From assembly GCA_963677655.1 (NCBI GenBank), contig OY782088.1: a stretch of 64,000 nucleotides of DNA; one strand, given 5' to 3'. The notes beneath the pieces were generated by a model that was not told the DNA's origin, searched no databases, and saw only the letters and a program-made list of their open reading frames with translations. Source of the DNA: Saccharicrinis sp963677655 (GTDB taxonomy: Bacteria; Bacteroidota; Bacteroidia; Bacteroidales; Marinilabiliaceae). Position numbers and translations under genes: made by a program. Positions 1 to 8,058 of this stretch are shown piece by piece (position 1 is the stretch's first letter; each line of letters begins with the position of its first letter).

Positions 1-162
1 ATTTCTGAATTAGCACGTTCTCATAATAATGCAAATATATGTTCTTTACCTGCAAGATTTATTTCCGATGATATTGCTAAAGATATAGTATCCGCTTTTA
101 TTAATACTCCTTTTGAAGGAGGAAGACATATTAGAAGAATTGAAAAAATTCCATGTTCGTAA
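1..162 (+). CDS. rpiB: Ribose-5-phosphate isomerase B, C-terminal end (partial)
   Basis: The window opens inside this gene. The last 53 codons read through to TAA at 160-162. The residues match the C-terminus of RpiB, including the run SRSHNNAN-like near the start (here LARSHNNANI), the segment LPARFIS, and the ending FEGGRHIRRIEKI. RpiB interconverts ribose 5-phosphate and ribulose 5-phosphate in the pentose phosphate pathway. The catalytic Cys and the sugar-binding N-terminus lie outside the window. The identification rests on about one third of the protein. Confidence 0.85.
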   Translation: MSELARSHNNANICSLPARFISDDIAKDIVSAFINTPFEGGRHIRRIEKIPCS

Positions 163-270
163 TTCTATATTAAAGAAGTGATAGATATTTATAGATATAT
201 AGACAAATACATAATTTTTATATCAACATATATATTAATTATGTATTTTAGCATTTAAAAATCTTTTTAT

Positions 271-714
271 ATGTTATCGAATACTTGTAAATATGCAGTA
301 CGATCTGTTATTTATCTTGCCTTAAATCAAGATGAAGACAAAAAAATAGGTATTAAAAAAATTTCTGATGATTTAAATATCCCTACTCCTTTTTTGGGGA
401 AAATTCTTCAGCAATTAGTAAAGCAAAAAATGTTATTATCAACAAAAGGACCACATGGAGGTTTCTCAATAGGTAAAGATCCTTCTGATATTACATTGCT
501 TGATATTGTTAAAATAATAGATGGAATGGATATGTTTGATATGTGTTTGATTGGTATGAATACTTGTAAATCAGCGCATGAAAAACAATTACCATGTCCA
601 GTTCATGAAAAATTTTGTAATGTAAGAGCTGAATTATTACATCTGTTCAAAACAGAAACTATAGAAAATATTATAAAAAGAGTAGATAATAAAACTGATT
701 ATTACCTTTTATAG
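271..714 (+). CDS. Rrf2/IscR-family transcriptional regulator
   Basis: This 147-residue protein has the size and layout of Rrf2 regulators. An N-terminal winged helix (residues 1-80, with CKYAVRSVIYLAL and the recognition-helix segment IPTPFLGKILQQLVK) is followed by a dimerisation helix and a Cys-rich loop. Four cysteines (92, 99, 109, 116) are present, and Cys109 sits in a CPVH motif much like the iron-sulfur ligand loop of IscR or NsrR. The protein may therefore sense Fe-S status, redox or NO; this is inferred from the family and no target is visible. It converges with the VanZ-like gene and overlaps its end by 13 bases. The ATG at 271 is the only good start. Confidence 0.85.
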   Translation: MLSNTCKYAVRSVIYLALNQDEDKKIGIKKISDDLNIPTPFLGKILQQLVKQKMLLSTKGPHGGFSIGKDPSDITLLDIVKIIDGMDMFDMCLIGMNTCKSAHEKQLPCPVHEKFCNVRAELLHLFKTETIENIIKRVDNKTDYYLL

Positions 715-1109
715 GCTTTTTTGAATAGTAATAATTTATAAATGAATTTAATGTCTTTCATTAATAAAAATAAAATGCTACCTGCAAAAACTCCTATGCA
801 ATTAAATATAGCATCATAAATATTTCCTGAGCGATAATTAGTTAAAATATATTGTAAAAATTCAATAACAATTCCGATAAAAATTGTATCAATAATTACC
901 CAGTATTTTCTAAGAGCATTTTTATTTGAGTAGTTTTCAATAAAGAAAATAAAACTTAAAGTAAAATACATCACAAAATGAGCAAACTTATCAAAGTGTT
1001 TGAAGAATATTTCTGGATGGTGAATTACCTTATTTACATTCATAAGGCTTAAAAATAAAATGAAGCATATAATAAGTAATGTTCTCCAGTATGTTTTTAA
1101 GATGTACAT
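702..1109 (-). CDS. VanZ-like membrane protein
   Basis: This is a 135-residue protein with four predicted membrane helices. The conserved VanZ segment is visible at about residues 33-60 (FFKHFDKFAHFVMYF), followed by a later segment with a conserved Glu (IEFLQYI). VanZ-family proteins are small integral membrane proteins of unclear biochemical role, first known from teicoplanin resistance, and in Bacteroidota they usually occur as lone genes. It is transcribed away from hemW and the parS site and converges on the Rrf2 gene. Nothing suggests antibiotic resistance here. Confidence 0.75.
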   Translation of the reverse strand: MYILKTYWRTLLIICFILFLSLMNVNKVIHHPEIFFKHFDKFAHFVMYFTLSFIFFIENYSNKNALRKYWVIIDTIFIGIVIEFLQYILTNYRSGNIYDAIFNCIGVFAGSILFLLMKDIKFIYKLLLFKKAYKR

Positions 1110-1188
1110 AATCAGTGTTTTATGTGTGTTTTATAGGTTTTTTATTAAAAAGTTATTAACATTTTGTTGCAATATAGTATAAAACAAA

Positions 1189-1204
1189 TGTTTCACGTGA
1201 AACG
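1189..1204. promoter_or_regulatory. parS: parS centromere site (ParB-binding)
   Basis: The 16 bases TGTTTCACGTGAAACG match the universal bacterial parS consensus TGTTTCACGTGAAACA at 15 of 16 positions. The central 12 bases are a perfect palindrome. The site sits in the intergenic space between the divergent VanZ-like and hemW genes. ParB loading sites of this type cluster near the chromosomal origin. parA and parB are not in the window. Confidence 0.8.
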
Positions 1205-1238
1205 TTCATGTTAAAATTTAAAAACAATAATAAATTTA

Positions 1239-2366
1239 ATGGCAGGAGTATATATACATATACCTTTTTGTTTACAAAAATGTGGATATTGTGATTTTTA
1301 TAGTATAACAGATTTGTCTTTCAAAAATAGGTTTATTAATAGTGTTATAGATGAAATAAACAGTAGAAAATCTGAATTAATTTCTGAAGATATAGTTACA
1401 ATTTATTTAGGTGGTGGTACTCCTAGTTTGTTAGATAAAGTTTCGCTATTAAGGATTTTTGATGCATTGAGTAAAAATATGGATATTAATTCTGTAAATG
1501 AGTTTACAATAGAAGTTAATCCAGATGATATTTCAGAACAATATTTAAAAGGGTTATTGGAAGTTGGTTTTAATAGATTAAGTATCGGAATTCAAAGTTT
1601 CAATGACCGAATACTTAAATTCATGAACCGTCGACATGATTCTAAACAAGCAATAAATGCTGTGAAGCTTGCTCAGAATGTTGGTTTTTCAAATATTAGT
1701 ATTGATCTCATATATGGTATTCCAGGAATGAGTATGGAAGAATGGAAAGAATCAATTTTGAATGCTATTCAATTAAATGTTCAACATATATCTGCTTATC
1801 ATTTAACATTTGAACCAGGTACTGCCTTTTATAAAAAACTTAAAAGTGGTTTTATTAAAGAAATATCCGATTCTGACAGTTTACTTCAATATGAATTATT
1901 ATTGAAAAATTTAAGAAAATATGGATTTTTCGATTATGAGATTTCAAATTTTTCACAGCCAGGTTTAGAATCAAAGCATAATTCATCTTATTGGACAGGT
2001 CAAAATTATTTTGGATTTGGTCCTGGTGCTCATTCTTTAAAAGATGGTATTAGAAGATATAATGTCTCTAATTTGAATGAATATATTAACAACATAAATA
2101 ATAATGGTATTTATTATTCAACAGAAGTATTATCAGAAAAGGATAAATACAATGAAATAATAATGCTGGGATTAAGAACTAAGACAGGTGTGGATTTAAA
2201 TTGTTTGAATAGTAATTTTAATAAAGATATTATAAACTCTTTTAATAAAGAACTAGATAAACTGCTTGAAAAGTCTAATGTGGTAATTGAAAATAATTTT
2301 ATTAAAATATCAGATAAAAATAGATTTATAACTGATAAAATTATTTCTGATTTTTTTATTGTATAA
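1239..2366 (+). CDS. hemW: Radical SAM heme chaperone HemW
   Basis: This is a 375-residue radical SAM protein. The [4Fe-4S] motif CxxxCxxC uses Cys11, Cys15 and Cys18 (PFCLQKCGYCDF), immediately after the start. A GGGTPS motif for SAM binding follows at about residue 59. An HNSSYW motif near residue 247 separates HemW from the oxygen-independent coproporphyrinogen oxidase HemN. HemW is thought to bind heme and transfer it to respiratory proteins in the cytoplasm or at the inner membrane. The ATG start gives the expected N-terminus (MAGVYIHIPF). The next gene follows with almost no gap. Confidence 0.92.
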   Translation: MAGVYIHIPFCLQKCGYCDFYSITDLSFKNRFINSVIDEINSRKSELISEDIVTIYLGGGTPSLLDKVSLLRIFDALSKNMDINSVNEFTIEVNPDDISEQYLKGLLEVGFNRLSIGIQSFNDRILKFMNRRHDSKQAINAVKLAQNVGFSNISIDLIYGIPGMSMEEWKESILNAIQLNVQHISAYHLTFEPGTAFYKKLKSGFIKEISDSDSLLQYELLLKNLRKYGFFDYEISNFSQPGLESKHNSSYWTGQNYFGFGPGAHSLKDGIRRYNVSNLNEYINNINNNGIYYSTEVLSEKDKYNEIIMLGLRTKTGVDLNCLNSNFNKDIINSFNKELDKLLEKSNVVIENNFIKISDKNRFITDKIISDFFIV

Positions 2367-2370
2367 TAAT

Positions 2371-2772
2371 ATGTGTAAAAAGTTAAAAGCAATTATTTTA
2401 TTATTAACTTCTTTTTTTTGCATTGTTAATGGACAAAAAAAAGATACCTCTATAATAGGGTGTGAAGAATTTTTTAAACAAGTTTATGAAATAGGAAAGT
2501 GTAAACTATTTGATTTGCGTTCTGTAGCAGAATATCAAAAAAATAGACTTATTGATTCAGAATCGGCAGAAACTAAGGAAAAATTCAGCATTCTTTTAAA
2601 AGATGTAAATAAACAGGATAAAATTTTTATATACTGTGAAATAGGAAAAAGATCAATAGAGTGTGCAAAATGGTTAAAAAGTTTAGGCTATACTAATGTT
2701 TTTCAATTAGAGGGTGGATATAACAATTGGAAAAAATCAGGTTTTCCAATAGATGCTGAAAAAATTAAATAG
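2371..2772 (+). CDS. Exported single-domain rhodanese
   Basis: From the ATG at 2371 the protein has 133 residues. An N-terminal signal peptide (basic MCKKLK, then a hydrophobic core ending near residue 24) precedes one rhodanese domain. The active-site loop CEIGKRS carries the catalytic Cys at residue 89, and the DLRS motif and the C-terminal EGGYNNWKKSGFP are typical. The protein should carry or transfer sulfane sulfur in the periplasm, or detoxify cyanide or thiols; the substrate is not evident. A TTG four codons upstream, overlapping the hemW end, is a less likely start because it would put extra polar residues before the signal peptide. It is probably cotranscribed with hemW and the cation transporter. 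Confidence 0.85.
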   Translation: MCKKLKAIILLLTSFFCIVNGQKKDTSIIGCEEFFKQVYEIGKCKLFDLRSVAEYQKNRLIDSESAETKEKFSILLKDVNKQDKIFIYCEIGKRSIECAKWLKSLGYTNVFQLEGGYNNWKKSGFPIDAEKIK

Positions 2773-2781
2773 TAAAATTTA

Positions 2782-3663
2782 ATGAAAAATTATAAAACCG
2801 GAATAATAGTTTCATGGAGTTCAATAGTATTAAATATTGCTTTATTTATTATTAAGTTTTGGGCTGGTATTTTATTTCACTCAGTTGCTTTAATTGCTGA
2901 TGCATGGCATACACTTACTGATTCTATTTCTTCTGTTGCTGTATTAATTGGTATTAAAATTTCATCTAAACCAGCTGACGAAGAACATCCCTTTGGACAT
3001 GGAAGAGCAGAATTGATGTCAACTATTTTTGTTGGTATTTTATTAGCTTTGGTTGGTGCCAATTTTACATACGAATCAGTATTAAAACTAAGAATGCATG
3101 AATCTGTTAGTTATGGAAACTTAGCTATAATTGTTACCGTAATTTCAATTGTTGTTAAAGAACTAATGGCTCAATATTCAATTTATTTTGGAAAGAAAAT
3201 AAAAGCTAAGTCTTTAATTGCTGATGGTTGGCATCATAGAAGTGATGCTTTTTCTAGTATAATAATTTTAGGTGGTATTTTTTTAGGTAAATATTTCTGG
3301 TGGGTTGATGGCGTTTTAGGTCTTTTAGTATCTTTTTTAATATTTTACACGACTTATAAAATATTAAAAGAGTCCTTATCTATCTTTCTTGGTGAAAAAA
3401 TTGATACTGAATTAAAAGAGAGTATCCAAAATATAGGTATTAATCATTTTAATAAAGATTTGGATCCACATCATTTTCTTTTACATCAGTATGGTAATCA
3501 TTCAGAATTAACGTTTCATATAACTCTTCCGGGAACCATGAGTTTAACTGAAGCTCATCAGATTGCTACAAATTATGAAAATGCAATTAAAGAGATTCAT
3601 GAAATAGGGGTAACAATTCATATTGATTCTATAGATGAATTTAATAATGTAAGAATTACATAG
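2782..3663 (+). CDS. Cation diffusion facilitator (CDF) family transporter
   Basis: This 293-residue protein has about six membrane helices and a cytoplasmic C-terminal domain. The two CDF metal-binding motifs are clear: DAWHTLTD in helix 2 (Asp40, His43, Asp47) and DGWHHRSD in helix 5. Proteins of this kind exchange protons for Zn(II), Fe(II), Co(II) or Mn(II) and export the metal from the cytoplasm. The HxxxD arrangement in helix 2 favours zinc or a broad range, but the sequence does not settle selectivity. The His-rich C-terminal part (DPHHFLLHQYGNHSE) fits the regulatory metal-binding domain. It lies 9 bases after the rhodanese gene, so one operon is likely. Confidence 0.9.
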   Translation: MKNYKTGIIVSWSSIVLNIALFIIKFWAGILFHSVALIADAWHTLTDSISSVAVLIGIKISSKPADEEHPFGHGRAELMSTIFVGILLALVGANFTYESVLKLRMHESVSYGNLAIIVTVISIVVKELMAQYSIYFGKKIKAKSLIADGWHHRSDAFSSIIILGGIFLGKYFWWVDGVLGLLVSFLIFYTTYKILKESLSIFLGEKIDTELKESIQNIGINHFNKDLDPHHFLLHQYGNHSELTFHITLPGTMSLTEAHQIATNYENAIKEIHEIGVTIHIDSIDEFNNVRIT

Positions 3664-3745
3664 AAATATCAAGTTATTGTATACTCTTATGTAAAAAGTA
3701 CTTATTGCATTTAATTTGGGTTTATATTGTTATAAAACATTTTAA

Positions 3746-4537
3746 ATGCATCGTTTTATTTTTTATATCGTATTAGTTTTAATTTGTTTTAGTTGTTCTC
3801 AAAATGCTAATCAATTATCGTTTATATCTATAGATTTAGATGTAATTAAAGAGAATAATCCTGATATAAATATTGATTCTTTAATTTCAACAGTACTTAA
3901 TAATAAATCTGATTTAATAGAGATTAATCCTTGTGTTAAAGATCAAATAATAGACATAAATAATAAGTACCTTATATTATCCGAAAACTTACGTGTTCCT
4001 AATAGTACTAATTGTAATTCTTTATTATTGGTTAATAAAAATATACTTGAGCTTTTAGTTTCATCTAGGTATGTTATAGAAAATAAAATTTTCGAGATTG
4101 ATTCAAATATAATATCCTGGTATAAATTTAAATATTTAAAATCAGGGTATATATTTTATGTTTTTACAATAAATGCTCAGTTGAATTTAAATAATGAACA
4201 AACTAAACTGATCGCATTTTATTTATTAGATAAAATTAATGAAGTATCTGCAGGAGCTCCAGTAATAATATTAAATACTGAAATTTCTAATTCGCTTAGA
4301 ATGAATCATTTTATAACAAATAAATGGATTGATAGCTATAATTTTAATGCTGTAAATAATAACACTAACAATTGCGTTAAATTCTTTGTTAACGATTTTT
4401 TTAAAGTTAGAAATTTAAATAGTGATACCTTAACTGCAACGTCTTATTGTAATATCCACGTAAAATTTTCATTGAATATGCAAAAGGTCAAAAAAAACTC
4501 AACAGGTAATCAATTAAATGAATTACTAATTAAATAA
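3746..4537 (+). CDS. Lipoprotein of unknown function
   Basis: I do not recognise the family. The 263-residue product begins with a lipoprotein signal (hydrophobic stretch, then a lipobox-like CFSC, with the modified Cys near residue 17). The mature part is polar and Asn-rich, with several isolated cysteines and no catalytic motif. It follows the CDF transporter after 82 bases and ends against the DUF2797 gene; the two genes converge and their reconstructed ends overlap by 8 bases. Attachment to the inner or outer membrane is expected. Confidence 0.7.
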   Translation: MHRFIFYIVLVLICFSCSQNANQLSFISIDLDVIKENNPDINIDSLISTVLNNKSDLIEINPCVKDQIIDINNKYLILSENLRVPNSTNCNSLLLVNKNILELLVSSRYVIENKIFEIDSNIISWYKFKYLKSGYIFYVFTINAQLNLNNEQTKLIAFYLLDKINEVSAGAPVIILNTEISNSLRMNHFITNKWIDSYNFNAVNNNTNNCVKFFVNDFFKVRNLNSDTLTATSYCNIHVKFSLNMQKVKKNSTGNQLNELLIK

Positions 4538-5323
4538 TTACTTTGACTAAGTATCCTCTGTGCTTTCTAATATTTAAAACTAAAGTATTATCAATCATTA
4601 AATACTGACCTTTTATTCCGGTTAAAATACCTTCAATCATCTCTGTTTTATCGAAACTTTCACTCTTAATTTTGACGGGTAACTATTTACCGGGAATTCT
4701 ATTTTTACAGGTTCATTATCGTCAAGAAAATATTGTAAAAGTTCTGTAGGTAATAAATCTTTTACTTTTGTTTTTTCATTTATTAAATCAATGCTTTTTG
4801 TTATTCCTTTTAACATTGATTGCCAGCTTGTTTTATCAGAGTAATATTGCATTAAAAATTTTTCAATAATACCTGCTATATGTCTGTTAGGAGTTTCTGC
4901 AATAGTAATTGCTTCTGTTGCTCCCTGATCAATCCAGCGTGTTGGAATTTGATTTTTACGTGTAATCCCAACTTTGATATTTGATGAATTAGCTAAATAA
5001 ACTATATGTGGTGTTAGGCAATGATTTATTGACCATTGCATATCTCTGCTAATACCTAAGTGTGCCTGGCATTTATCTGGGTGAAGTATACATTCACTAG
5101 CCTCAGGAGCACTAGTAAAGCAATTATAACAAAATCCCTGACCAAAAGATTTGTTAGTTTTTTTTCCACAGGCAACACAGTTTATTTGGTTTTGAAATTG
5201 TAGTGATATTTTTTTTCCAATAAATTGGTTTAATTCAATGTACTCCTCCCCTATTGGTAACTTATAAAGAACTTGTCCATCTATATTGGTTTTCATTTTT
5301 TCTATGTTGCCTATGTATTCCAT
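4530..5323 (-). pseudogene. DUF2797 protein, frameshifted near its C-terminus
   Basis: The open frame (4637-5323) encodes 228 residues of a DUF2797 protein. A zinc-ribbon-like Cys cluster (Cys49, 52, 65, 68, then 78 and 85) is followed by a segment resembling a GIY-YIG fold (IVYLANSSNIKVGITR, then RWIDQGA). The family is usually about 260 residues and ends in a conserved block of the form GIKGQYL...NIRKHRGYLV. That block is present here in another frame: after a shift at about 4672-4680 the minus strand reads KIKSESFDKTEMIEG, GIKGQYLMID and RKHRGYLVKVII, to TAA at 4530-4532. One lost base restores the full protein. The function of the family is not established. A sequencing error, a real mutation or programmed slippage are all possible. 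Confidence 0.8.
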
Positions 5324-5351
5324 TTTTTTATAATTTAAGTGGTAGTTAGTT

Positions 5352-6608
5352 TTATTGATCTAAAGATGGATGAGATTCTACTATTTTATATAGTTTATCA
5401 GACCTTCTTATTTTTTCAGATACAGGCATTGAAAACCTCTCTCCTTTTACAGTTTGTCCAACTTCTTTTAAATCAACTCTAATTTCAGGAACCATCATTT
5501 TAATAACTCCTGTTGTAGGACCTGTAATAAGTATTTCGTCACCAACTTTTAATTCTTTTGTTTCCATTAAAAATTCAGCCACTCCTATTTTAGGGAAATA
5601 ATTGGTTCCTTTACCAATATATATTTTTCTTTTTGTAGCTCTGTTACCATAATTATGACTCCACTCCCCTAATTTCTGTCCTAAATAATAACCATCCCAA
5701 AAACCTCGGTTAAAAACCGTACTTAACTCGTCGTTCCAATTATTTATTTTTTCCTGATTAAATGTTCCATCAAGAATAGAGTTTAGCGCTTCATTATAGG
5801 CTTTAACTACAGTATAAACATATTCAGGACCACGAGCTCTACCTTCTATTTTAAATACACGTACACCAGAATCAACCATTTTATTTAAAAAATGAATGGT
5901 TTTTAAATCCTTTGGTGACATAATATATTCATTATCAATTTCTAATTCTTGGCCAGTGTCTTTATCTGTTACAATATAGCTTCTTCTGCATGTTTGGAGG
6001 CAAGCTCCTCTATTTGCTGAATGATCTGTATTATGAAGGCTTAAATAACATTTACCTGAAACAGCCATACACAGAGCACCGTGGCTAAACATTTCTATTT
6101 GAATAAGTTTTCCATTTGGTCCTTTTATTTGTTGTAATTCAATTTCTCGATAAATTTGAGCTACCTGATCCATATTTAGCTCACGAGCTAGTACAACAAC
6201 ATCAGCAAATTTTGCATAAAACTTTAGAGATTCAATGTTAGATATATTAAGCTGGGTACTTAAGTGAACTTCAACATCAATTTCACGCGCAAATGAAATG
6301 GCAGCTACATCAGAAGCAATTATTGCAGTTAAATCAGCCTCCTTAGCAGCCATAATTACTTTATTCATCAGATTTAAATCCTGATCATAAAGTACTGTAT
6401 TAACAGTTAAATAAGTTCTAACATTATTTTCTTTGGCAATCTTAACTATTTCGTGTAAGTCTTCAATAGTAAAGTTATTTGATGACCTGGAACGCATATT
6501 TAATCCTTCTATTCCAAAGTAAACTGAATTTGCTCCACCTTTAATAGCTGCCCTTAATGATTCATAAGAACCAACAGGAGCCATAATTTCAAAATCTTCT
6601 CTTTTCAT
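5352..6608 (-). CDS. Peptidase U32-family protein, TrhP/YegQ-like tRNA hydroxylation enzyme
   Basis: This 418-residue protein has a U32 barrel domain at residues 5-330 and a C-terminal beta domain. Four conserved cysteines (180, 187, 203, 207) lie in the blocks HGALCMAVSGKC and GACLQTCRRSY, as in E. coli YegQ/TrhP. That protein is needed for prephenate-dependent 5-hydroxyuridine formation at tRNA position 34 and probably binds an iron-sulfur cluster. The old name peptidase comes from collagenase-like relatives; nothing here points to proteolysis. Segments such as MSPKDL and FKIEGRARGPEYV also match. The role is inferred from the family. It lies 28 bases upstream of the DUF2797 gene and is probably transcribed with it. 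Confidence 0.85.
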   Translation of the reverse strand: MKREDFEIMAPVGSYESLRAAIKGGANSVYFGIEGLNMRSRSSNNFTIEDLHEIVKIAKENNVRTYLTVNTVLYDQDLNLMNKVIMAAKEADLTAIIASDVAAISFAREIDVEVHLSTQLNISNIESLKFYAKFADVVVLARELNMDQVAQIYREIELQQIKGPNGKLIQIEMFSHGALCMAVSGKCYLSLHNTDHSANRGACLQTCRRSYIVTDKDTGQELEIDNEYIMSPKDLKTIHFLNKMVDSGVRVFKIEGRARGPEYVYTVVKAYNEALNSILDGTFNQEKINNWNDELSTVFNRGFWDGYYLGQKLGEWSHNYGNRATKRKIYIGKGTNYFPKIGVAEFLMETKELKVGDEILITGPTTGVIKMMVPEIRVDLKEVGQTVKGERFSMPVSEKIRRSDKLYKIVESHPSLDQ

Positions 6609-6628
6609 TTATAATGTTTTAACTGCCG

Positions 6629-6636
6629 CAAAAATA
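6629..6636 (-). promoter_or_regulatory. Putative -7 promoter box of the U32-family gene
   Basis: On the minus strand the bases read TATTTTTG, an exact match to the Bacteroidota -7 consensus TAnnTTTG. They lie about 20 bases upstream of the ATG at 6608. A TTG lies 16 bases further upstream, a little closer than the usual -33 spacing. This is pattern matching only. Confidence 0.4.
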
Positions 6637-6797
6637 TATAATTAAATATTAACAAGTAATTCTGATATTAATTTGCTTTTAAATAATTTTTAAAAATCCT
6701 CATATTACTAATAGACAATATTAATTATTTAATGTTTAAGCAACTTATGAGTTATATGTGAATTACTTCTTTGCCAAGAGTATATACACAGATTATA

Positions 6798-7973
6798 ATG
6801 GAGTATCGTAAAGTTGCAATAATTCCTTTAAGAGCTGGATCAAAAGGGATTATAAAAAAAAATCAGAAAAAAATTTTAGGAAGACCCTTATTTTCATGGG
6901 TTTTAGGTGAAGCTATTCAAAGTAATCTTGACCATATTTATCTATTTACAGATGATATAGATATAAAGTCCTATGTTGAAAAAGAATATACCTGGACAAC
7001 AAAAGTTTCTGTTATAGAAAGAAGTGAGGAAAGTGCTAATGATACTGCCAGTACTGAATTTGCAATGAAAGAACTGGCTGATATTATCAATTATAATTTT
7101 TCTCAATATTATTTATTACAAGCTACTTCTCCGTTAACAACTGTCAATGATATAAATAATGCAATATCTATTCTGGATAATGAAAGTTTTGATTCGGTTT
7201 TATCAGTAGTCAAAACTCATAGATTTATCTGGAATAAAAGTGGTGAATCTATTAATTATAACTATTTAGAAAGACCTAGAAGACAGGATTTTGAAGGATT
7301 ATTTATTGAAAATGGGGCTATCTACGGATGTAAAAAAGATACATTTTTAAAAACAAATAATCGATTAGGAGGAAAAATTGAAGTCCTAGAGATGGCTGAG
7401 GATACTTTAACTGAAATTGATGAACTATCTGATATCGTTATTATTGAACAGCTATTAAAAAATAGATTACAGAATAAAAATAAAATACCTCAATTAATAA
7501 AATATGTAGTATTTGATGTTGATGGGGTTTTTACGAATGCTACAGTTACTTATACAAAGGAAGGTGAATTTTCCAAGAGTTTTAGTTTTATAGATGGTAT
7601 GGGTTTTGAATTGCTGCGTGAAAATAATATTGAACCCATTATTATGACTTCAGAACAAAGTTCTTTGGTTCAAAAAAGAATGGAAAAACTCAATATTTCA
7701 CATTTATTTCTAGGTGTTAAAGATAAGTATTCAAGGTTATCAAATTTATTAAATGAGTTAGGGACAACAAGAAGTGAAGTTGCCTATGTAGGTGATGATA
7801 TTAACGACTTATCAAACATTCTTTCTGTTGGTTGGAGTGCATGTCCGTCAAATGCTGTAGATATTGTAAAACAAAGTTCAGATATACAATTACATCAAGC
7901 AGGAGGAACTGGTGCTATCAGAGAGTTTATAGAATTTTTAGTGAAATATAATAAAAGGTTATTGAAAATATAA
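6798..7973 (+). CDS. CMP-nonulosonate cytidylyltransferase fused to KdsC-like HAD phosphatase
   Basis: This is a two-domain protein of 391 residues. Residues 1-225 form a NeuA/KdsB-type cytidylyltransferase (IPLRAGSKGI...KKN at the N-terminus, LQATSPLTT, ENGAIYG), which activates a sialic-type acid with CTP. Residues 235-390 form a HAD phosphatase of the KdsC type: the nucleophile motif FDVDGVFTNA (Asp239, Asp241), then MTSEQS and GDDINDL. Such phosphatases remove the 9- or 8-phosphate from the nonulosonic acid before activation. With the NeuB-like gene downstream it supplies a CMP-activated nine-carbon acid for LPS or capsule. The ATG at 6798 is preferred to the TTG at 6771, because MEYRKVAIIPLR is the normal N-terminus. 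The exact sugar (Neu5Ac, Kdn or another) cannot be read from the sequence. Confidence 0.85.
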   Translation: MEYRKVAIIPLRAGSKGIIKKNQKKILGRPLFSWVLGEAIQSNLDHIYLFTDDIDIKSYVEKEYTWTTKVSVIERSEESANDTASTEFAMKELADIINYNFSQYYLLQATSPLTTVNDINNAISILDNESFDSVLSVVKTHRFIWNKSGESINYNYLERPRRQDFEGLFIENGAIYGCKKDTFLKTNNRLGGKIEVLEMAEDTLTEIDELSDIVIIEQLLKNRLQNKNKIPQLIKYVVFDVDGVFTNATVTYTKEGEFSKSFSFIDGMGFELLRENNIEPIIMTSEQSSLVQKRMEKLNISHLFLGVKDKYSRLSNLLNELGTTRSEVAYVGDDINDLSNILSVGWSACPSNAVDIVKQSSDIQLHQAGGTGAIREFIEFLVKYNKRLLKI

Positions 7974-8058
7974 AAAGATCCGTGAGAAAAGCTTAATGCA
8001 ATGGAGCATGATTAGTTATGGTGAATTCTATATGTCAAAATAAAATAAATTTAAACAA

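Noticed and set aside
702..1109. VanZ-like gene as a glycopeptide resistance gene
   Set aside because: No other van gene is present, and VanZ-like proteins are common in Bacteroidota without any link to resistance.
1239..2366. Assignment as coproporphyrinogen III dehydrogenase HemN
   Set aside because: The length, the HNxxYW motif and the first Cys motif placed directly at the N-terminus fit HemW; the HemN-specific N-terminal extension is missing.
2114..2392. Minus-strand frame antisense to hemW
   Set aside because: It is leucine- and serine-rich noise opposite a well-conserved gene, with no motif or start context.
5352..6608. U32 gene as a secreted collagenase or protease
   Set aside because: There is no signal peptide, and the four-Cys pattern matches the TrhP/YegQ tRNA hydroxylation group.
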